Shown: positions 6,699-14,094 of the stretch, piece by piece
How positions within the stretch are numbered: position 1 is the stretch's first letter
How the letters are laid out: the number at the start of each line of letters is the position of its first letter
Assembly (NCBI GenBank): GCA_014376885.1
Contig: JACMQR010000104.1
Coordinates: forward strand, 1-19,641
Direction: 5' to 3'
DNA: 19,641 nt
Source: Polaromonas sp.
GTDB lineage: Bacteria > Pseudomonadota > Gammaproteobacteria > Burkholderiales > Burkholderiaceae_C
Translations under genes and position numbers: made by a program
The notes under the pieces: model-generated
What the model saw: only the letters and a program-made list of their open reading frames with translations
The model's database searches: none
Told to the model about the DNA's origin: nothing

Positions 6699-7112
6699 GG
6701 CGTGCTGACGGCTGTTTCTGGCGAAACCGCAAGCCGCTCAGATTGAATGCAAGCCCCGGCGGCGCACCAGGCCGAATCCCCGGATGCCGAGTTTCGAAAA
6801 AGCGCGCCAGCACGCTTGCGCACGCGCTGCACAACCCTGCCGCCTAGTCGCGGATACGGCCAATTGGGCGGCATCCGCAGCGATCCCGGTGCACGGCACA
6901 ACCAAGTTGAAAACTTTCCAGAAGCCGGAGCGCCTGACGGCGGGCAGGGCGAAAAGCGGTCCGCCGGGAATGTTTGCTGCCGACCCGGCAGGCCGATAGC
7001 GTGCTTCCGGACAAAAAGGCGGTGAAACCTGCACCAGGGCGGCCGCTTTGCTACGCATACACTTTCGGCCGCCCTGGCTCCCGGCACTGGTCAGTCCAGT
7101 CAGCTTGCCGTT
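6691..7112. other. Non-coding gap between convergent SDR and chitinase genes
   Basis: Open frames exist on both strands but have no ribosome binding site, no recognisable motif and unusual composition, so I call none. The only clear structures are the palindrome at its left edge and the long inverted repeat near 7034-7077. No T-rich terminator for the sulfur-carrier operon was seen. Confidence 0.5.
7034..7077. terminator. Long inverted repeat between convergent genes
   Basis: CCAGGGCGGCCG (7034-7045) and CGGCCGCCCTGG (7066-7077) are perfect 12-bp inverted arms around a 20-bp spacer, 35 bp downstream of the chitinase stop. Neither strand has a T-run directly after the stem; the nearest minus-strand T-run lies about 16 bp further on (complement of 7014-7018). 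It may still end or protect the chitinase mRNA. Confidence 0.45.
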
Positions 7113-8255
7113 TTAACAGGCATGGGGCGACCAGTAGTAGGTGCTGATGGTCGGGTTGTAGCCGGGGTTGGTAACTCTTGCCAGGTAAAGTTTGCCGTCG
7201 GGGTATGACACGATGCTGCCGGCTTCATACTGCTGGCCTTGGGCCCAGTTCGAGGCATTGCATGCCTGGGCCGGCGCTGTGCCGACCAGGCTGTCGCCGG
7301 CCGATTTGAAGATGCTGTGGAACTGGAAATCAGACTGCGCCACACCACTGAACGAATTCAGGTCGTTCAAGCCGCTCGTGGCCTGGGCTCGGTCTCTTTG
7401 AAATGACCAGTAGGAAATGAGTCCCACGCCATTGGACTTGGCAAAGTCGGCAATGGTGCGCGCATCGTCCAGCGTGAAGGTCGAGCCGTCATCATTTTTG
7501 CCAATCATCGGCGTGATGCCCATCATGGCGTAGAGTTGCGGCTGGGTCTTGTTTTGAAAGATGCTGGCCATCTGGTTTGCCGCGGCCTGGAACGTCATGA
7601 CCGACGCCTGGCCCACGGTGGAGGGCACCACCATGGTCCGGAGGTTTTCCAGGCCAAAGCTCTGGGACATCACGTTGACCATGTCGATCCGCACCCCGGC
7701 GGCCTGGGTGGTGTTCAGCAGGTCAATGGCCGGCGGGTTAAAGCCGCGCAGCCAGCCAGGCAGGGAAAAGGACACAAACAAGTCGGGGTATTTGGCCTGC
7801 AGGCGCGCCAGAACACGCGCCCGGCGGGCCGTGGCTTCGGTGTTCAGCAGCTGGGGGCCTTCGATGTCGAAATCGAACCGCCGCGATCCTGAATCCTCCA
7901 TGAGTTTTTCCATCATGGAAAACAACTGGTTTTCATCCCTGCAGGCGATCTCGGCCAGCACGCCGTCATCGCCTCCGAACGACAAAAGGAGTCGGCCGCC
8001 AGAGGCCACATAGTCCCGCGCCTCCGGGAGTTCGTTCAAAAAGTTGGGGACAAATGCACAATTTCCCCGGGTGACCGCAAAGGCAAGCGTCGCGCTGGTC
8101 ATGCCGGCGGCTTGCTTGGCCTGCATCAAAGAGCCGCCCCATGAATGAAAGTAGGGCGAGACTTCTACTGCGCTGGCTGTCTGGCTCAGGCAAAAAATCA
8201 CTGCGCCAGCCAGTGCCCGGTGAACCGAATTGAATTTTAAACGTGAAGAAATCAT
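7113..8255 (-). CDS. Secreted GH18 chitinase with C-terminal CBM5/12-like module
   Basis: The 380-residue precursor begins with a signal peptide (about 1-29, ending QTASA). The catalytic GH18 barrel (about 31-315) shows SFGGDDG (92-98), the active-site strand FDFDIEG with catalytic Glu132, and SYWSFQRD (281-288) near the barrel end. The first Asp of the usual DxxDxDxE pattern is replaced by Arg125; the DxDxE core (128-132) is intact. Residues about 332-380 match a small chitin-binding module of the CBM5/12 type, with NWAQGQQYEAGSIVSY and a final YYWSPHAC. It should hydrolyse chitin outside the cell. I chose the ATG at 8255 because AGGAAA lies just before it and the signal peptide starts there; the frame extends upstream without these signals. 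It appears monocistronic. Confidence 0.9.
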   Translation of the reverse strand: MISSRLKFNSVHRALAGAVIFCLSQTASAVEVSPYFHSWGGSLMQAKQAAGMTSATLAFAVTRGNCAFVPNFLNELPEARDYVASGGRLLLSFGGDDGVLAEIACRDENQLFSMMEKLMEDSGSRRFDFDIEGPQLLNTEATARRARVLARLQAKYPDLFVSFSLPGWLRGFNPPAIDLLNTTQAAGVRIDMVNVMSQSFGLENLRTMVVPSTVGQASVMTFQAAANQMASIFQNKTQPQLYAMMGITPMIGKNDDGSTFTLDDARTIADFAKSNGVGLISYWSFQRDRAQATSGLNDLNSFSGVAQSDFQFHSIFKSAGDSLVGTAPAQACNASNWAQGQQYEAGSIVSYPDGKLYLARVTNPGYNPTISTYYWSPHAC

Positions 8256-9024
8256 GTTTTCCTGTAGAAAAGCTGCAAAGTGAGGCGAAAGCCAGACGAC
8301 CGAGTGCCAGTGATTTGGCAAGTCGGCGAGAGCCTGACGGCGAAGCCGCAGCGGGGCTGAAGTGGTAGTTCAAAACGCCCCGGGGCCGCAATCCACCCGG
8401 CTGCGGCAAATGGGCCGGCGAATGGAAAGTGGCCGGATTTTGTCATCGGGATTCGGCGCCTCAACCCGCTGAACGTAACGGTCGGTGTAGATCGCAAGAC
8501 GAGGTAATGCCGCGCCGGCCCCCAGCCTGCGTTCAAGGCGTTTCGCAAGGCGCCTTGGCGCCTGCTCGAGGCCAAACAATCAGCGCCGGCCAGCCGCCCC
8601 GATTTTGGGCGAAAATTTACTGGAAAACCAATCGCTGTGGGCCATCGGCGCTTTGGGGGGCGCTGTTGGCCCGGGATGGAAGGCCGCCGCTTTGCCCGGC
8701 GGCGTGTCAACCTTTAAAGCCCCTGCAAGGAGAATAGTTCCTTGTCGGCGCTGGAAAATTGTTTCAAATTACCAGGGTAATTCAGCTCGAATTGAACCGA
8801 TTCAGATCAATCCGGCACCAGCGCCGGCACCTCGACCTCTATTTTTTTTCCGTTCATCAACCCAAACAGCCAGCTGCACACAGGTCATTGCCGAAAAATT
8901 TCCGCCCACCACGGCGCGGCAAACCAGGCCGATTTCCTTGCGCCGAGCGGTGTATTCCACCCGGTCCGGGATGTACCGGGTCATGCGGGTCAACGGCCTG
9001 CTTCGCTGGCTGGATTCGGGCAGC
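8256..9024. other. Non-coding gap upstream of the chitinase gene
   Basis: About 770 bp without a supportable gene. Frames on both strands give Arg/Pro-rich sequences with no motifs or ribosome binding sites. It must contain the chitinase promoter (minus strand, near 8256-8400), but no well-spaced pair stands out. GCCGCCG/CGGCGGC around 8684-8704 can form a short hairpin, and an eight-T run lies near 8842-8849; neither is tied to a gene end. Confidence 0.4.
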
Positions 9025-9777
9025 TCAGGGCGCCTGAAAGCTGGCTGCCCGGTAGGTCAGCACCAAGGTGTCGCGTACGCCGCCCTGGCGGTCCTGGTCA
9101 TCAGTAGGGAAGATCGGCGTGGTTTCGTGGATCACCCGCTCGTCGTCCAGCAGCAACGCCGTCAGGGGCTGCTGCATCAAAAAGCGCATGCCGTGCGGGC
9201 CGTGGGCGTCAAACACGCGGGTTTCGCCGCCCTTGACACCGCGCCGCGCCACCAGCAGCACGACGACGAAATCGACGCCATCGCGGTGTGCGCCTTCGGG
9301 CGTCGGCCGGCCCACGCCCTGGGCGGTGTCGATGCGGAACTGGTGCGCCTCGATGTGCCAGCGCGCCACCGGCTTGACCTGCGCGAACAGCCGGCCCAGG
9401 CTGGCCAGCAGCTCGCGCCAGGCTGGTGACCCGGCGACGGCCGGCTCGACCGGATCGAACCAGCGCTCCAAGCCGCCATGCAGCGCGTTATAGTCCAGCG
9501 GCTGCCAGTGCGCCCGGTGCGCTGTCTGCTCAAGCGCGCCGCTGGCCAGGTCCTGGACAAAGCCGGCATGGCGGCGCCGGCGGTAACGGCCGCCGTCCTT
9601 TAAATGAGCGTCCGCCGGCAGCCGGTTCCAGGAATCGGTCAGCCCGTTCCAGCCCGGCATCCAGTGCGGCGCTGTCAGCCCCAGGCAGTCGACGAGTTCG
9701 GCAGGCAGCAGCAGGCTCAGGCCGTCCTGGCGCAGCGCCTGGCCGGCCGGTTTTTGAGGGGTCGCAATAGTGAACAT
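9025..9777 (-). CDS. 2OG-Fe(II) dioxygenase family protein (PF10014-like)
   Basis: The 250-residue protein has the iron-binding facial triad of 2-oxoglutarate dioxygenases: His164-x-Asp166 in EGAHRDGVDF, distal His217 in RVIHETTPI, and Arg235 in RDTLVLTYR, placed to hold 2-oxoglutarate. The order HxD, then a GGETRVFD strand, then HETTP and RDTL.LTYR matches the bacterial group that includes the isoleucine hydroxylase IDO and the biofilm protein BsmA. It probably hydroxylates a free amino acid or related small molecule in the cytoplasm, but substrate cannot be predicted. No clear ribosome binding site precedes the ATG. It is divergent from the DUF1840 gene and separate from the chitinase. Confidence 0.82.
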   Translation of the reverse strand: MFTIATPQKPAGQALRQDGLSLLLPAELVDCLGLTAPHWMPGWNGLTDSWNRLPADAHLKDGGRYRRRRHAGFVQDLASGALEQTAHRAHWQPLDYNALHGGLERWFDPVEPAVAGSPAWRELLASLGRLFAQVKPVARWHIEAHQFRIDTAQGVGRPTPEGAHRDGVDFVVVLLVARRGVKGGETRVFDAHGPHGMRFLMQQPLTALLLDDERVIHETTPIFPTDDQDRQGGVRDTLVLTYRAASFQAP

Positions 9778-9913
9778 AGACGCTATTTTGCTTGATGCCC
9801 CGGCGTTCCCGCGCGCGGCGTCGGGGTATTGAGAAACAGCGCCAGCCTACATACACGGCCAGCAAAGCTGCGGATAATGAAGGGCGCTGCTATCAACCCG
9901 AGGAGGCGCACCA
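9778..9913. promoter_or_regulatory. Divergent promoter region between the dioxygenase and DUF1840 genes
   Basis: This 136-bp gap must hold both promoters. An imperfect inverted repeat, CCCCGGCG (9798-9805) and CGTCGGGG (9819-9826), lies near the dioxygenase start. GATAAT (9873-9878) is a plausible -10 for the DUF1840 gene, without a good -35. AGGAGG (9901-9906) is its ribosome binding site. Confidence 0.4.
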
Positions 9914-10210
9914 ATGCTCTACCGATTCAAATCAAAAAACATGGGCGACGTCATCATGCTCGAGCCCAATGGCCGGCAGATGCTGGAAATCATCGGCAAG
10001 TCGCCCGGCGCCCGGGGCATCATCTTGCCGCAGCAGATGACCGGCGCCATCCAGGCGATCGAGGCGGCGATCCGGCTTGAAGAGTCGCACAAGGAAAAAG
10101 ACGGCGACGGGCTGCCCGAAGGCGTCGGCCTGCACCAGCGCGCAAAGCCCTTCATCGACATGCTGCGCTGGAACCTCACGGCCGGCCAGGAAGTGGTCTG
10201 GGGCGTCTAG
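9914..10210 (+). CDS. DUF1840 domain-containing protein
   Basis: The 98-residue cytoplasmic protein matches the betaproteobacterial DUF1840 family over its full length: it opens with MLYRFKSK, has MLEPNGRQMLEIIGK and GIILPQQM in the middle, and ends QRAKPFIDMLRWN.. with a final VVWGV. Family function is unknown. A perfect AGGAGG seven bases before the ATG fixes the start, and a bidirectional terminator follows. There is no signal peptide or membrane segment. Confidence 0.92.
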   Translation: MLYRFKSKNMGDVIMLEPNGRQMLEIIGKSPGARGIILPQQMTGAIQAIEAAIRLEESHKEKDGDGLPEGVGLHQRAKPFIDMLRWNLTAGQEVVWGV

Positions 10211-10253
10211 CGGCCCTGCGGCCTTGCCCAAAGACCCAAAAGCCGAAATGCAC

Positions 10254-10278
10254 AAAAGCCCCGATGATGGGGCTTTTT
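10254..10278. terminator. Bidirectional terminator between DUF1840 and Bug receptor genes
   Basis: AAAAGCCCC (10254-10262) pairs perfectly with GGGGCTTTT (10269-10277) around GATGAT, with a T-run to 10278 on the plus strand and four T on the minus strand. It lies 43 bp after the DUF1840 stop and 21 bp after the end of the convergent gene. Confidence 0.92.
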
Positions 10279-10299
10279 GGCGTCGGCAGGCAACTTGGG

Positions 10300-11313
10300 T
10301 CAGTCCACCTTGGCGCCCGATACCTTGACCACCCGGGCCCATTTGAGGTGCTCGGCGTCAATGAAAGCGCTGAACTGCTGCGGCGTGTTGCCGCCCGGCA
10401 CGGCGCCCTGCGCCAGCAGCTTTTCCTTCAGGGCCGGCGTGCCCAGCGAGCGGGCCGCTTCCTGCTGGATGCGGCTGACGATCTCGGGCGGCGTGCCGGC
10501 GGGCGCGAGCAGTCCGAACCAGGAACTGGCTTCAAAACCCTTGAGCGCCGCACCGCCCGCTTCCTCGACCGTCGGCACGTCGGGCAGCGCGGCCGAGCGC
10601 TGCGCGCTGGTCACGGCCAGGGCCTTGAGCTTGCCCGACTTGATCAGCTGCATCGACGAGGGCAGGTTGTCAAACATCACATCCATGTCGCCGCCGGCCA
10701 GCGACATCAGCGCCGGGCCGGAGCCGCCGTAGGGGAAGTGGATCATATAGGTGCCGCTCATGGTCTTGAACAGCTCGCCGGCCATGTGGATCGAGGTGCC
10801 GTTGCCGCTCGACGCCATGTTGAACTTGCCCGGACTGGCCTTGGCCGCGCGGATGAAGTCGGCCACCGTGCTGATGCCAGCAGCCCGGGCTTTTTCGGCG
10901 TTGACGACCATGACGTTGGGCACGCCGGCCACCAGGGTGATGGGCGCAAAGTCCTTTTGCGGATCGAACGCCATCCGGCTGTACAGCGCCTTGTTGATGC
11001 CGTGGGTGCCGACGGTGCCCATCAGCAGCGTGTGGCCGTCGGGCACCGACTTGGCCACCACGTCGGCGCCGATGTTGCCGCCCGCGCCGGCGCGGTTTTC
11101 CACCACGAAAGGCTGGCCAAAAGCCTTTTGCAATTCGGGCGCCATGGCGCGCGCCAGGATGTCAGTCGTGCCGCCGGGTGCGAATGGCACGACGATCCGC
11201 ACCGGCCGGGTGGGCCAGCTGGTTTGTGCCCATGTCGGGCTTGCTATTAAAAAAATAGCTGCATACACAGGCAGAACAAGCGCAGTGCGGCGATTCTTCT
11301 TAAAAACTGGCAT
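10300..11313 (-). CDS. Bug/TctC family periplasmic substrate-binding protein
   Basis: The 337-residue precursor has a basic N-terminus, a hydrophobic core and a cleavage site after SPTWA (residue 29). The mature part starts with the Bug hallmark [19 protein letters not shown], followed by [14 protein letters not shown] and PDGHTLLMG, the segments that in solved Bug proteins form the ligand-binding loops for carboxylates. Bug receptors bind small organic acids or amides in the periplasm. The family is hugely expanded in Burkholderiales, and most members have no TctA/TctB genes beside them, as here. I chose the ATG at 11313 because GGAG lies about nine bases upstream and the signal peptide begins there; 26 in-frame codons upstream cover a probable promoter. 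It is separated from the operon above by a terminator. Confidence 0.92.
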   Translation of the reverse strand: MPVFKKNRRTALVLPVYAAIFLIASPTWAQTSWPTRPVRIVVPFAPGGTTDILARAMAPELQKAFGQPFVVENRAGAGGNIGADVVAKSVPDGHTLLMGTVGTHGINKALYSRMAFDPQKDFAPITLVAGVPNVMVVNAEKARAAGISTVADFIRAAKASPGKFNMASSGNGTSIHMAGELFKTMSGTYMIHFPYGGSGPALMSLAGGDMDVMFDNLPSSMQLIKSGKLKALAVTSAQRSAALPDVPTVEEAGGAALKGFEASSWFGLLAPAGTPPEIVSRIQQEAARSLGTPALKEKLLAQGAVPGGNTPQQFSAFIDAEHLKWARVVKVSGAKVD

Positions 11314-11344
11314 GTGCACAATCTCCGCAGGGTGGTAGGGCATG

Positions 11345-11373
11345 ACGATAGCCCGGCGCAGCGCCGGATTCAA
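11345..11373 (-). promoter_or_regulatory. Candidate promoter with overlapping dyads for the Bug gene
   Basis: On the minus strand TTGAAT (11373-11368) and TATCGT (11350-11345) are separated by exactly 17 bp. The spacer contains a perfect inverted repeat CCGGCGC-A-GCGCCGG as read on the plus strand (11353-11367). A second dyad, CCGGATT/AATCCGG (11364-11370, 11381-11387), covers the -35 box. The site lies between the upstream terminator and the Bug start. Confidence 0.4.
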
Positions 11374-11392
11374 CAGGGTTAATCCGGGCATG

Positions 11393-11425
11393 AAAAAAGC
11401 CGCCCGGTTTTTTCACGGGCGGCTT
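11393..11425 (-). terminator. Rho-independent terminator ending the large minus-strand operon
   Basis: AAGCCGCCCG (11397-11406) and CGGGCGGCTT (11416-11425) form a perfect 10-bp stem with a nine-base loop. Read on the minus strand, the stem is followed by a T-run (complement of 11393-11398). It lies 20 bp after the stop of the upstream Bug gene. Confidence 0.92.
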
Positions 11426-11445
11426 GGCCGGCGGCGCGGCGCTGG

Positions 11446-12432
11446 TCAGTCGGCAAATTTGCCAGCCGCTTCAATCACCGGCTTGAGCTTGCTGATTTCT
11501 GCCACCACAAAAGCCTTGTGCGCTGCCGGATCGACGCGTTTGTCGTTCACCACCACCGCGCCCAGGCCTTCTTGCTTTTTGATGAAGTCTGGGTCTTTAA
11601 GCGCGAGCTTCAAGGCGGTGTTGAGTTGCGCCAGCACAGCGGGCGGTGTGCCCTTGGGGGCGTAAAGGCCATGCCAGATGGTCAGGTTGAAGTTCTTCAG
11701 GCCCATCTGCTGCAGGGTCGGCAGGTCCTTGAGCAGCGCGCTGGTCAGCGGCTTGGCCGTCGTGACCGCATAGGCCTTGACGCGGCCCGCTTCGATCTGG
11801 CCGGTGGTGTTGGTGGTCTGGTCGCACATCATGTCGACCTGGCCGCCGACCAGCGCATTCATCGCCGGCGCGGTGCCGCCAAACGGAATCGTCGTCATCG
11901 GCTCCTTGGCATTGACCGCGGCCTGCCACATCAGGCCGCACAGGTGCGATGCCGAACCCAGGCCGGCATGGGCGATATTGAGCTTGGCTGCATCGGTGCG
12001 GATGGTGTTTTCCAGGTCGCGGTAGGTGTTGGCCACGAACTGCGGCTTGCCGATGAGGGTCATCGGCACTTCGTTGATCATGCCAAGGTACTCAAAGTCC
12101 TCGACCGGCTTGTACTGCAGCTTGCGGTACAGGCTGGGCGCCGACGCCATGCCGATATGGTGCAGCAGCAGCGTGTGGCCGTCCGGCGTGGCCTTGGCGA
12201 CCTTGTTGGCGCCGATCGTGCCGCCGGCGCCGTTGACATTTTCCACCACGAAGTTGGCGCCGCCGCCCATGGACTTGCGCATCGCCTCGGCCAGGTCGCG
12301 CGCCACGCGGTCGGTCGGGCCGCCGGCGGCGAATGGCACGACAAAGGTGATGGGCTTGGAGCCGGGAAAGGTTTGCGCCTGGGCACTAAACAAGGCGGCT
12401 GCGGCTGCGGCAAGAACTAACAGGCGTTTCAT
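11446..12432 (-). CDS. Bug/TctC family periplasmic substrate-binding protein (second copy)
   Basis: The 328-residue precursor has a short basic start, an Ala-rich hydrophobic stretch and a cleavage site after SAQA (residue 19). The mature part shows the Bug pattern KPITFVVPFAAGGPTD, VVENVNGAGGTIGAN and TPDGHTLLLHH. It resembles the neighbouring Bug protein only at family level, so the pair is not a recent duplication and probably binds different ligands. It lies 92 bp after the PaaK-like ligase gene, in the same direction and with no terminator between, and is the last gene before a strong terminator. I infer co-transcription with the ligase and perhaps the whole transport operon. The ligand is unknown; a carboxylic acid is likely from the family. 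Confidence 0.92.
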   Translation of the reverse strand: MKRLLVLAAAAAALFSAQAQTFPGSKPITFVVPFAAGGPTDRVARDLAEAMRKSMGGGANFVVENVNGAGGTIGANKVAKATPDGHTLLLHHIGMASAPSLYRKLQYKPVEDFEYLGMINEVPMTLIGKPQFVANTYRDLENTIRTDAAKLNIAHAGLGSASHLCGLMWQAAVNAKEPMTTIPFGGTAPAMNALVGGQVDMMCDQTTNTTGQIEAGRVKAYAVTTAKPLTSALLKDLPTLQQMGLKNFNLTIWHGLYAPKGTPPAVLAQLNTALKLALKDPDFIKKQEGLGAVVVNDKRVDPAAHKAFVVAEISKLKPVIEAAGKFAD

Positions 12433-12524
12433 GGGAGCTTCTTCAGAGATAAAAAAAGAATGATTTTAAAAGATCGGTTTGCCAAACGGACTGCGCATCC
12501 CGCGTGTGGGTATTGGGCCGCTGG

Positions 12525-13775
12525 TTACTTGTAGCTGCGCGCGTCTTCAATCACCTTGCCGTCGTTCGGCAGACTTCCGGGCGACAGCAGCTCCACCGTG
12601 CCGCGCAGCTTGGTGACCGCGCGAATCATGTCGCTGATGCGCTGGTCCAGGCCCGCCAGCGGCGCAGCGGTTTCCACCTGCAGCGCCATGCGGTCGTTGG
12701 CCATTTCGCCGCTGACGACCAGCCGGGCCTTGATGATTTCGGGAAAGCGCCGGGCAATCTCGGCGACTTGCGCCGGATGCACGAACATGCCGCGCACCTT
12801 GGTGGTCTGGTCGGCCCGTCCCATCCAGCCCTTGATGCGGGTGTTGCTGCGGCCCGTCGGGCAGGTGCCGGGCAGCACCGCCGACAGGTCGCCGGTGCCA
12901 AAGCGAACCAAGGGATAGTCCGGGTTCAACGTGGTCACCACCAGCTCGCCGACCTCGCCCTCGGCCACCGGATCGCCGGTGCCCGGGCGCACGATCTCGA
13001 CGATCACGCCTTCATCGAGCACCAGGCCTTCGCGGGCTTCGGTTTCGTAGGCGATCAGCCCCAGGTCGGCGGTGGCATAGCACTGGTAGCCGGCAATGCC
13101 GCGCTCGGCCAGCCAGTCGCGCAACGAGGGCGGAAAGGCTTCGGCCGACACCAGTGCTTTTGTCACACTGGGCAGGGCAATGTTCATCTCAGCGGCTTTT
13201 TCAACGATGATTTTTAAAAAGCTCGGCGTGCCGATGTAGCCCGCCGGCTTGAGTTCGGCCATGGCCTGCACCTGCTGCTCGGTCTGGCCGGTGCCGCCCG
13301 CAAACACGCTGCAGCCCAGCGCATGGGCGCCGCTTTCCATCATCGAGCCGGCTGGCACGAAGTGGTAGCTGAAACAGTTGTGCACCAGCTCGCCGGGCCG
13401 AAAGCCGGCGGCGAACAGCGCCCGCGCCATGCGCCAGTAGTCGCGCCTCAATCCTTCGGGCTCGTACATCGGGCCGGGGCTGGAAAACACGCGCGGCATG
13501 GCCGCGCCAAAGCCCAGCGTGCTGAAGCCGCCGAACACGTTTTCAGCGCGCAGGGCCTGCTGGCGCGCCAGCAGTTCGTGCTTGCGCGTGACCGGCAGCC
13601 CGGCCAGCGCGGCCCGGCTGGTGATGGTGGCCGGGTCGATGCCGGCCAGGATGTCGGCAAACGCTGGCGAGGCGTTGCGGGCGTGGGCGATCTGCGCGGG
13701 CAGGGCGGCGAGCAGCGCGGCTTCGCGTTCGGCTGGCGGGCGGGTTTCCAGCGTATCCATGTGGCGTGAGGTCAT
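12525..13775 (-). CDS. PaaK-like AMP-forming CoA ligase
   Basis: The 416-residue protein aligns with phenylacetate-CoA ligases: YATADLG (233-239), RFGTGDLS (291-298), the hinge region IKGWMGRADQTTKVRGMFVH (314-333) and a C-terminal NDGKVIED that would supply the catalytic Lys. The usual Ser/Thr/Gly-rich ATP loop (SGTTG-type) is not seen; at its place stands RVFSSPGPMYEPEG (95-108). Family members activate phenylacetate or related aryl acids with ATP and CoA. The upstream liv-type transporter genes suggest that it activates the imported acid. MTSRHM allows starts at 13775 or 13760; neither has a strong ribosome binding site. Two palindromic elements separate it from livF. The variant loop makes substrate and even activity uncertain. 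Confidence 0.85.
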   Translation of the reverse strand: MTSRHMDTLETRPPAEREAALLAALPAQIAHARNASPAFADILAGIDPATITSRAALAGLPVTRKHELLARQQALRAENVFGGFSTLGFGAAMPRVFSSPGPMYEPEGLRRDYWRMARALFAAGFRPGELVHNCFSYHFVPAGSMMESGAHALGCSVFAGGTGQTEQQVQAMAELKPAGYIGTPSFLKIIVEKAAEMNIALPSVTKALVSAEAFPPSLRDWLAERGIAGYQCYATADLGLIAYETEAREGLVLDEGVIVEIVRPGTGDPVAEGEVGELVVTTLNPDYPLVRFGTGDLSAVLPGTCPTGRSNTRIKGWMGRADQTTKVRGMFVHPAQVAEIARRFPEIIKARLVVSGEMANDRMALQVETAAPLAGLDQRISDMIRAVTKLRGTVELLSPGSLPNDGKVIEDARSYK

Positions 13776-13898
13776 GAAGGGGTGTTGGGTTGAGGGTTAA
13801 AGCACGCAAGCGGGCGAAAGGAAGTCACTGGCCCAGTGGCTTTCTCGGGAGCAGCGGAATACATGCAGCGACAAGCGTGAAAGCGAAACTTCCCAGCC

Positions 13899-13987
13899 AG
13901 CCGGGGCCGCGGGGCTGGCTTTGCCAGGCCGCTGGCGCAGCGGCCCCCTCGGGGGCAGCGAACCACACGCAGTGGGGAGCGTGGAGG
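13899..13987. repeat. ~90-bp GC-rich palindromic element, copy 1
   Basis: It begins AGCCGGGGCCGCGGGG and ends AGTGGGGAGCGTGGAGG. Internal dyads are CCAGCC/GGCTGG, CTGGC-TTT-GCCAG, CCCC-CTCG-GGGG and CCAC/GTGG. Against copy 2 there are three substitutions and one missing G. CTTCCCAG precedes the unit, as at the other copies. Confidence 0.9.
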
Positions 13988-13999
13988 CTTTTCTTCCCC

Positions 14000-14089
14000 A
14001 GCCGGGGCCGCGGGGCTGGCTTTGCCAGACCGCAGGCGCAGCGGCCCCCTCGGGGGGCAGCGAACCACACGCAGTGGGGAGCGTGGGGG
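14000..14089. repeat. ~90-bp GC-rich palindromic element, copy 2
   Basis: It lies in tandem with copy 1, same orientation, 101 bp start to start, and ends five bases from the livF stop codon. All dyads seen in copy 1 are kept, so a folded RNA would carry several stacked hairpins at the livF 3' end. Confidence 0.9.
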
Positions 14090-14094
14090 CCCTA

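Larger units (their letters stand above)
13776..14094. other. Intergenic region filled mostly by two palindromic elements
   Basis: This 319-bp gap between livF and the PaaK-like gene holds two ~90-bp repeat copies plus about 120 bp of unique sequence next to the ligase start. Its GC-rich open frames read through the repeats and are not genes. Confidence 0.6.

Noticed and set aside
6593..7087. 164-codon minus-strand frame downstream of the SDR gene
   Set aside because: It overlaps the SDR end, is rich in Arg, Pro and Cys, and shows no motif or ribosome binding site.
8256..8321. 22-residue N-terminal extension of the chitinase
   Set aside because: It would hide the signal peptide; AGGAAA lies just before the internal ATG.
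8812..8849. CCGGC/GCCGG hairpin followed by a run of eight T on the plus strand
   Set aside because: The T-run is about 14 bases away from the stem and no plus-strand gene ends there.
10264..12420. Long plus-strand frames opposite the Bug genes
   Set aside because: High-GC shadows of the minus-strand receptors, which have signal peptides, family motifs and terminators.
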